Assembly: GCA_003645385.1 (NCBI GenBank)
Contig: QNEY01000089.1
Coordinates: 1 to 7,001 of the forward strand
DNA from: Gammaproteobacteria bacterium
GTDB taxonomy: Bacteria; Pseudomonadota; Gammaproteobacteria; Nitrosococcales; Methylophagaceae
Length of the DNA: 7,001 bases
Direction of reading: 5' to 3'
Part shown: positions 1 through 4,677 of the stretch, piece after piece
Layout of the letters: every line of letters starts with the position of its first letter
Numbering within the stretch: position 1 is the first letter of the stretch
Notes under the pieces: model-generated
What the model saw: only the letters and a program-made list of their open reading frames with translations
What the model was told of the DNA's origin: nothing
Database searches by the model: none
Translations under genes and position numbers: made by a program

Positions 1-91
1 CACTTACAACCATGCCAGATACGATTTTACCTGTTTGCATTGGTGTTGAATTTAGACTCTCTTCAAAGAGTTCAGCAAAGCTTTCGCTCAT
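1..91 (-). CDS. rpsA: 30S ribosomal protein S1, N-terminal fragment (3' part beyond left edge)
   Basis: Only the first 30 codons lie in the window; the frame runs open off the left edge. The peptide starts MSESFAELFEESL, almost identical to the MTESFAQLFEESL start of gammaproteobacterial S1, and continues with a T-G-K-I-V-x-G stretch typical of the first S1/OB-fold domain. S1 binds mRNA on the 30S subunit and helps initiation on weak or structured leaders. The ATG at 89-91 is preceded by AAGGA at 100-104 with an 8-nt spacer, a strong Shine-Dalgarno. Its position directly downstream of cmk is the classical order and supports the call. The partner gene usually found after it (ihfB) is not visible. 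Identification is firm despite the short fragment because of sequence plus context. Confidence 0.93.
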   Translation of the reverse strand, partial: MSESFAELFEESLNSTPMQTGKIVSGMVVS

Positions 92-99
92 TATTTATA

Positions 100-104
100 T
101 CCTT
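100..104 (-). promoter_or_regulatory. Shine-Dalgarno of rpsA
   Basis: On the coding strand this reads AAGGA, 8 nt before the rpsA ATG. It lies just beyond the downstream leader hairpin, so it stays single-stranded in both of the alternative leader folds described for 109-145. Confidence 0.7.
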
Positions 105-108
105 GACC

Positions 109-145
109 CTGCCAAAAACCAGCAGAACCGCCCTTAATACCTGCT
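109..145 (-). promoter_or_regulatory. rpsA 5' leader with two mutually exclusive hairpins
   Basis: On the rpsA strand the segment CTGCT (121-125) can pair with AGCAG upstream (141-145, 15-nt loop) or with GGCAG downstream (109-113, 7-nt loop, one U-G wobble). The two pairings cannot form together. Leader structure is relevant because rpsA of Escherichia coli is autoregulated by S1 binding to a structured leader. Whether this leader does the same is inference; the stems are only 5 bp, so chance pairing is possible. Confidence 0.35.
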
Positions 146-156
146 TACACAGGAAG

Positions 157-185
157 TTAATAAAACTTACTTAACAACATGTTAA
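157..185 (-). promoter_or_regulatory. Candidate sigma70 promoter for rpsA
   Basis: On the coding strand, TTAACA (180-185; 5 of 6 matches to TTGACA) is separated by 17 bp from TATTAA (157-162; 4 of 6 matches to TATAAT). Predicted initiation near 149-150 would give a leader of about 60 nt ending at the rpsA start. Separate rpsA promoters are known in enterobacteria. The region is AT-rich, which makes chance matches more likely, so this is a candidate only. Confidence 0.45.
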
Positions 186-190
186 ATAAG
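166..190 (-). repeat. Inverted repeat (11-bp arms, 3-nt loop) just after cmk
   Basis: Arms at 166-176 and 180-190 are complementary at 10 of 11 positions; the mismatch becomes a U-G wobble in the cmk-strand RNA. The core TTAACA/TGTTAA is perfect. It starts 9 bp past the cmk stop and is followed on that strand by TTTTATT, so it could act as a weak AT-rich terminator or RNA 3'-end stabiliser. It also overlaps the -35 of the candidate rpsA promoter, so an operator role is possible. The stem has few G-C pairs, so strong termination is unlikely. Confidence 0.4.
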
Positions 191-198
191 CACCTAAA

Positions 199-867
199 TT
201 ATATATCAGCACACAATGTCCTGATATATTTAAATACAGCATCTATTCCCATCGAGCTGGAATCAAGTTGCAACGCATCGTCAGCAGGCCGTAAAGGCGC
301 TACTTTTCGTTGACTATCTCGAATATCACGCTCAGAGATTTCAGCGACAAGATCGGGAAGGTTACTCTCAATTCCTTTTTCTTTCAACTGCTTATATCTT
401 CTTTCTGCTCGTATTTGAGCACTAGCAGTCAAAAACACCTTATAGTTAGCATCTGGAAACACTACTGTACCCATGTCTCGTCCATCTGTTATCAAGCCGG
501 GTGACTGACGGAATGCACGCTGGCGATCTAATAATGCAGCTCGAACTAAAGGTAATGAGGCCACCTTTGATGCGGCATTACCCGCCTGTTCAGAGCGAAT
601 AATTGTACTGATATCCTCACCTTCTAATATTACTACTAAACCCTCATCCTCTAGTGAAAATACTAAATCTAATTTATGAGCTATCTCAGCTAATTTTTGT
701 TCGTCAGCGAAACCGACATTATGTTTAATGGCTGCTTGTGCTAACACTCTATATATAGCGCCACTATCTAAATAATGCCATCCAAGATCTTTTGCTAATA
801 ATTGTGCAATAGTGCCTTTACCAGAACCACTCGGTCCATCAATAGTGATTACAGGACTATTAGACAT
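199..867 (-). CDS. cmk: (d)CMP kinase, cytidylate kinase
   Basis: Transfers phosphate from ATP to CMP and dCMP in the cytosol, feeding CTP and dCTP synthesis. The 222-aa protein matches the family length (E. coli 227). Residues 11-19 form the P-loop GPSGSGKGT; DSGAIYR (34-40) is the CMP-contacting segment; GRDMGTVVFPDA (129-140) carries the conserved Arg130-Asp131; Arg181 and Arg187 lie in the lid region before VAPL. A TTG codon sits directly before the chosen ATG (865-867), but GGAAG at 874-878 is 6 nt from the ATG and only 3 nt from the TTG, so ATG is preferred. An in-frame stop lies a few codons upstream. The start overlaps the end of aroA by 8 bp, implying translational coupling. cmk-rpsA order is conserved in Proteobacteria. 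Confidence 0.96.
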   Translation of the reverse strand: MSNSPVITIDGPSGSGKGTIAQLLAKDLGWHYLDSGAIYRVLAQAAIKHNVGFADEQKLAEIAHKLDLVFSLEDEGLVVILEGEDISTIIRSEQAGNAASKVASLPLVRAALLDRQRAFRQSPGLITDGRDMGTVVFPDANYKVFLTASAQIRAERRYKQLKEKGIESNLPDLVAEISERDIRDSQRKVAPLRPADDALQLDSSSMGIDAVFKYIRTLCADI

Positions 868-2179
868 CAATTTCTTCCATGTTTAGACCCGCTTTATTGG
901 CTAAACCAACAAAATTAGGGAAGGACGTTGCTACATTAGCACAATCATTGATTTGAATTGTTCCACCTGCTTGCAATCCAGCAATGGCAAATGACATTGC
1001 TATACGATGATCATCATGACTTTCAACTTCACCTGAACCAATGGGACCACCGTAGATAATAATGCCATCAGCTGTTGATTGAGCATCAACGCCTAACACT
1101 TGCAGACCATCGGCCATTGCCTGAATTCGATCGCTCTCTTTTACTCTTAATTCTTCAGCACCAGTCAGTACCGTTCTACCCTCTGCACATGCTGCTGCAA
1201 CAAATATAGCTGGAAACTCGTCAATAGCTAACGGCACTTGATCTTCTGGTATATCAATCCCTGTCAACGGCGCATAACGTACACGGATATCAGCAACCGG
1301 TTCGCCACCAGTTGTACCTTCATTAGATAAGCTAATATCAGCACCCATCAACCGTAAAATATTAATTACACCAATTCGAGTTGGATTAATTCCAACATGC
1401 TTAAGCGTAATATCAGAGCCTTCAGAAATAGCCGCGCCGACCATAAAGAATGTAGCTGATGAAATATCAGCTGGTACATCAATCTTGGTTGCTGTTAATT
1501 TACCGCCACCTTCAATCGTGACCGTATCCCCATTGACTTCAACTGGATACCCCATACCCGCCAACATCCGCTCTGAATGATCTCGTGTCGGGGCAGGTTC
1601 AACCACTGTTGTTTTCCCTTTGGCATACATTCCTGCTAGCAGTAAACATGATTTCACCTGTGCACTTGCCATCGGCAATGCGTAAGAAATGGCATAGAGC
1701 TGATTTCCACCTTGGATCTGTAACGGTGGTTTACCTTCATTACTGCCAATAACTGCCCCCATTCTTGCTAAAGGATCAGTAACACGTCCCATGGGCCGTT
1801 TTGACAATGAACTATCACCTGATAAAACTGTATTAAAACTCTGTCCCGCTAATAGACCGCTCAATAATCTGATTGATGTGCCAGAATTACCCATATCCAA
1901 TACATCTTCTGGCTCTTTCAAACCATTCATACCGACACCATGAATAGTCACACGACCATCAACTGGCCCTTCAATATTAACTCCCATAGCACGAAAGGCA
2001 GCTAAAGTAGCCAGTGCATCATCACCTTCCAAAAAGCCAGTGACCTCAGTCACACCTTCTGCCAAAGAACCTAACATAATTGAACGATGTGAAATTGATT
2101 TATCACCAGGTACTCGCAATTCACCTTGTAAGAAACCACCAGGCTGTACTATGTAATTTTTTTTATGCTCACTACTCAC
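860..2179 (-). CDS. aroA: 3-phosphoshikimate 1-carboxyvinyltransferase (EPSP synthase), class-II-like
   Basis: Joins shikimate-3-phosphate and phosphoenolpyruvate to give EPSP, the step before chorismate in the shikimate pathway. Length is 439 aa, normal for the family. Visible motifs are GDKSISHR (25-32, Lys27), GNSGTSIR (97-104), SLSKRPMGR (124-132), SAQVKS (172-177), RDHSE (199-203), NPTR (265-268), catalytic Asp320-Glu321, RVKESDR (345-351, Glu348) and DDHRIAMSF (389-397). GDKS, SAQVK, RDHSE and NPTR are the class II signature, unlike E. coli AroA. Position 100, an alanine in the CP4 enzyme, is glycine here. The start is GTG (2177-2179), with GGAG 10 nt upstream (2190-2193) and an in-frame TGA 9 nt before it, which rules out an upstream start or a read-through fusion with tyrA. 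The gene lies 43 bp after tyrA. Confidence 0.96.
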   Translation of the reverse strand: MSSEHKKNYIVQPGGFLQGELRVPGDKSISHRSIMLGSLAEGVTEVTGFLEGDDALATLAAFRAMGVNIEGPVDGRVTIHGVGMNGLKEPEDVLDMGNSGTSIRLLSGLLAGQSFNTVLSGDSSLSKRPMGRVTDPLARMGAVIGSNEGKPPLQIQGGNQLYAISYALPMASAQVKSCLLLAGMYAKGKTTVVEPAPTRDHSERMLAGMGYPVEVNGDTVTIEGGGKLTATKIDVPADISSATFFMVGAAISEGSDITLKHVGINPTRIGVINILRLMGADISLSNEGTTGGEPVADIRVRYAPLTGIDIPEDQVPLAIDEFPAIFVAAACAEGRTVLTGAEELRVKESDRIQAMADGLQVLGVDAQSTADGIIIYGGPIGSGEVESHDDHRIAMSFAIAGLQAGGTIQINDCANVATSFPNFVGLANKAGLNMEEIDV

Positions 2180-2189
2180 GTTTTTTCAA

Positions 2190-2193
2190 CTCC
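2190..2193 (-). promoter_or_regulatory. Shine-Dalgarno supporting the GTG start of aroA
   Basis: GGAG on the coding strand, 10 nt from the GTG. The in-frame TGA between this site and the GTG shows that translation cannot begin further upstream. Confidence 0.6.
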
Positions 2194-2197
2194 GCTT

Positions 2198-2223
2198 AGC
2201 AACAAATTTGGTACCTCGTTGCT
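2198..2223 (-). repeat. Small inverted repeat in the tyrA-aroA gap
   Basis: AGCAAC (2198-2203) and GTTGCT (2218-2223) are perfect 6-bp arms around a 14-nt loop that itself contains the palindrome GGTACC. It spans the last base of the tyrA stop codon and ends 4 nt before the aroA Shine-Dalgarno. There is no following U-run, so it is not a terminator. It could influence mRNA processing or aroA initiation, or be chance. Confidence 0.25.
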
Positions 2224-3110
2224 TATACTTCACTATTATCAATTAAATCAGGTTCATCAAACCGGGTATCTCGAGCTTGTTTAGCACGCTCAAACATAGC
2301 GATTAGATGTTCACCATCTTGCTTTTTAATGGCCTCTTTCAGTTGATCCAGACCTTGTTGGTATTGTTCCAATAAATCTAAAATAGCATCACTATTGGTT
2401 AAACAAATATCTCGCCACATCAATGGATCACTGGATGCAATTCTTGAGAAATCTCTGAAACCACCCGCGGCATAACGTAATACCTCATCACAATCATCGC
2501 GTTCCGCCAGCATACCGACCAGATTAAATGCCAACACATGTGGCAAATGGCTGGTTGCAGCTAAAACGACATCATGGTGCTTAACTTCCATATCAAATAC
2601 TTCAGCACCTGTAGCTACCCACATTGCTCTTACTTTTTCGACAGCATCATGATTAGTTTCTGCAACAGGTGTTAATACGATACGATGCTCTTGATAAAGC
2701 TCTGCAAATGCAGCAGTTGGACCACTTTTTTCTGTACCTGCTATAGGATGACCCGGTACAAACTGACCAAATTTATCACCTAAAGCCACTCTAGCCACAT
2801 CAACTACCTGAGCTTTTGCACTACCACCATCAGTGATAATGGCATTATCCTTCATGTGATGTGCTAATTCAGATAAAACTGCAGACATCGCCCCCATTGG
2901 TATGGCTAAAAATACCATATCAGCATCTTTAACTGCATCAGAAATACTTGTTGCTGCATGATCAATAATGCCAAGTTCTAATGCTTGTTGGCGTACATCT
3001 TCAGTACGTGAATACCCCACTACTTCACCGACCATTCCTGCTTTTTTTAAAGCCAGTGATAATGAACCACCAATAAGCCCAACACCAATAATAGCAAGTC
3101 GATTTATCAC
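2223..3110 (-). CDS. tyrA: Prephenate (or arogenate) dehydrogenase, stand-alone TyrA
   Basis: Oxidatively decarboxylates prephenate (or arogenate) toward tyrosine using a nicotinamide cofactor. At 295 aa it consists of an N-terminal Rossmann domain and a helical C-terminal dimerisation/substrate domain, with no fused chorismate mutase and no C-terminal ACT domain. Motifs are GVGLIGG (9-15), GHPIAGTEKSG (120-130), SHLPH (187-191, with the family's conserved catalytic-type His188) and GFRDFSRIASSDP (217-229). The second strand ends GYSR (32-35), without the acidic residue typical of NAD enzymes. The start is GTG (3108-3110), overlapping the hisC stop as GTGA, with AGGA 8 nt upstream (3119-3122); the second residue onward matches family starts. 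In Pseudomonas the equivalent protein is fused to AroA; here the two are separate. Confidence 0.94.
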   Translation of the reverse strand: MINRLAIIGVGLIGGSLSLALKKAGMVGEVVGYSRTEDVRQQALELGIIDHAATSISDAVKDADMVFLAIPMGAMSAVLSELAHHMKDNAIITDGGSAKAQVVDVARVALGDKFGQFVPGHPIAGTEKSGPTAAFAELYQEHRIVLTPVAETNHDAVEKVRAMWVATGAEVFDMEVKHHDVVLAATSHLPHVLAFNLVGMLAERDDCDEVLRYAAGGFRDFSRIASSDPLMWRDICLTNSDAILDLLEQYQQGLDQLKEAIKKQDGEHLIAMFERAKQARDTRFDEPDLIDNSEV

Positions 3111-4204
3111 GATATTTTTCCTAAAATTGTTGTTAATGCATCAAGGAAACGTTGGTTTTCTTCTTCCAAACCAATACTGACACGTATATGCTGTGGCAAA
3201 CCATAATTTCCAACTGGACGAACAATAACACCTTGATGCAATAAGCCTGAAAACACTTCCTCAGCATTTCTTTGCACATCAACAGTAATAAAATTACCCT
3301 TTGATGGGATATAACTTAACGCCAGCCTATCAAAACCAGCAATCAATTGTGCCATTCCCTGCTTATTAAGCTGTTTTGTTTGTGCAATATAAGCATCATC
3401 TTTTAATGCTACTGCTGCACTAGCCAAAGCCAAGGCATTAACATTAAACGGCTGGCGAATACGGTTTAATAAATCTGCTACCTCAAGGTGCGATAAGGCA
3501 TAGCCCACTCGTAACCCTGCCAAACCATATGCTTTGGAAAAAGTACGAGTAATAATCAAATTGGAATATTTTTCCAACCAATCAATAGTGTTAACGTCTA
3601 GATCACCATATTCAACATAAGCTTCATCTAATACTACTAAAGTTTGCTGTGGAACTTGGGCAATAAAGGCCTCTAGTTCGTCTGCAACAAGGTACGTTCC
3701 TGTTGGATTATTTGGGTTAGCAATAAAAATCAGTTTTGTTTTATCAGTTATCAACGTACTCATCGCCTGCAAATCATGACCATAATCACGTGCTGGTGCA
3801 ATCACGGCTTTAGCACCGATCGCTTGAGTTACTAATGGATAAATAGCAAATGCGTATTGTGAAAATAGTACTTCATTATTTGGTGATACGAATGTGCGAG
3901 CAATCAACTCCAGCACATCATTTGAACCATTTCCAAGTGTTATTTGATCAACGTTAAGTTGGTATTTGTCAGCCAATGCTGACTTTAATGTGAAGCCATT
4001 ACCATCTGGATAACGTGTCAGATCTTTACTAGCTTCAGTTATTGCTGCCAATACTTTATCTGATGGACCTAATGGGTTTTCATTAGAAGCTAGTTTAACA
4101 ATATTGGTAACACCCAATTCACGCTCTAATTCCTCAATAGGCTTACCAGGTACATAAGGCTGTAATTGAGTAACACAGTCTAAAGCTAAATCACAAAAAC
4201 TCAT
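3107..4204 (-). CDS. hisC: Histidinol-phosphate/aromatic aminotransferase (PLP, HisC family)
   Basis: A class I/II PLP-dependent aminotransferase, 365 aa, full length for HisC. Seen motifs are KLASNENPLGPS (37-48), GNGSND (91-96), the cofactor-contacting ANPNNPTGT (162-170), LDEAYVEY (192-199, Asp193 and Tyr196), the Schiff-base lysine Lys224 in TFSKAYGLAGLRVGY, and the C-terminal RVSIG (341-345) with the carboxylate-binding arginine. HisC enzymes convert imidazole acetol phosphate and glutamate to histidinol phosphate, but many also transaminate aromatic keto acids. Lying between no other his genes and overlapping tyrA by 4 bp, this copy more likely serves tyrosine/phenylalanine synthesis (a hisC2-type paralogue), which is inference. 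The ATG overlaps the lspA stop as ATGA; no strong Shine-Dalgarno precedes it, so translation is probably coupled to lspA. Confidence 0.92.
   Translation of the reverse strand: MSFCDLALDCVTQLQPYVPGKPIEELERELGVTNIVKLASNENPLGPSDKVLAAITEASKDLTRYPDGNGFTLKSALADKYQLNVDQITLGNGSNDVLELIARTFVSPNNEVLFSQYAFAIYPLVTQAIGAKAVIAPARDYGHDLQAMSTLITDKTKLIFIANPNNPTGTYLVADELEAFIAQVPQQTLVVLDEAYVEYGDLDVNTIDWLEKYSNLIITRTFSKAYGLAGLRVGYALSHLEVADLLNRIRQPFNVNALALASAAVALKDDAYIAQTKQLNKQGMAQLIAGFDRLALSYIPSKGNFITVDVQRNAEEVFSGLLHQGVIVRPVGNYGLPQHIRVSIGLEEENQRFLDALTTILGKIS
3119..3122 (-). promoter_or_regulatory. Shine-Dalgarno supporting the GTG start of tyrA
   Basis: AGGA on the coding strand, inside the last codons of hisC and 8 nt before the GTG. 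It gives tyrA its own ribosome entry in addition to coupling through the overlapping stop codon. Confidence 0.6.
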
Positions 4205-4662
4205 GTTTTTGACTCAGGTCGAAAACTATCAATAATTAATAAACTAGCACCGATAACAATAGCTGAATCAGCAATGTTAAATGCCGGCCAATGATAAGAA
4301 CCATAATAAACATCGAGGAAGTCGATCACATAGCCAAAATAGATGCGATCAATTACATTGCCAATAGCACCACCTAAGATCATGCTCACTGACATTGCTT
4401 CCATCTTGGTCTTAGCTAACTTATGTATCCAAATAAACAATCCAATGCTAATTGATAAGGCTAAGCCCACAAAAAACCAACGTTGCCAACCACCTGCCTG
4501 AGCTAAAAAACTAAATGCTGCACCAGTATTATGTGCCATAGTTAAATTAAAAAATGGAATGATCGCTACAGTTTCATGAAGCGATAACCATGAAACCATT
4601 ACCCATTTGGATAGTTGATCTAAAACAATTACCAAGCCTGTTAACCATAACCATTTCAACAT
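4201..4662 (-). CDS. lspA: Lipoprotein signal peptidase (signal peptidase II)
   Basis: Inner-membrane aspartyl protease that cleaves the signal peptide of diacylglyceryl-prolipoproteins before the lipidated cysteine. The 153-aa protein has four hydrophobic segments, at roughly 3-20, 60-80, 90-106 and 127-146. Conserved boxes are VLDQLSKW (13-20, Asp15), NTGAAFSFLA (45-54), GGAIGNVIDR (97-106), YVIDF (111-115) and FNIADSA (128-134). Asp114 and Asp132 match the catalytic pair defined in the Pseudomonas aeruginosa enzyme (124 and 143), and Asp105 of the GNxxDR box is also kept, so it should be active. It begins 15 bp after ileS, its usual neighbour, with only a weak AGGG-like ribosome site overlapping the ileS stop. 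Downstream, the usual fkpB/ispH partners are replaced by hisC. Confidence 0.96.
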   Translation of the reverse strand: MLKWLWLTGLVIVLDQLSKWVMVSWLSLHETVAIIPFFNLTMAHNTGAAFSFLAQAGGWQRWFFVGLALSISIGLFIWIHKLAKTKMEAMSVSMILGGAIGNVIDRIYFGYVIDFLDVYYGSYHWPAFNIADSAIVIGASLLIIDSFRPESKT

Positions 4663-4677
4663 GTTTATTATGCTGCC

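Noticed and set aside
310..504. Open frame on the plus strand inside cmk
   Set aside because: It lies antisense to a clearly conserved kinase gene, has no recognisable motif, and its hydrophobic look is a by-product of the opposite strand's codons.
868..870. TTG as alternative start of cmk, one codon before the ATG
   Set aside because: The Shine-Dalgarno at 874-878 would be only 3 nt from the TTG but is a proper 6 nt from the ATG.
2180..2222. Possible frameshifted TyrA-AroA fusion
   Set aside because: An in-frame TGA precedes the aroA GTG, both proteins are complete, and aroA has its own ribosome site.
2968..3180. Plus-strand open frame across the hisC-tyrA junction
   Set aside because: Antisense shadow of two well-supported genes, with no family resemblance.
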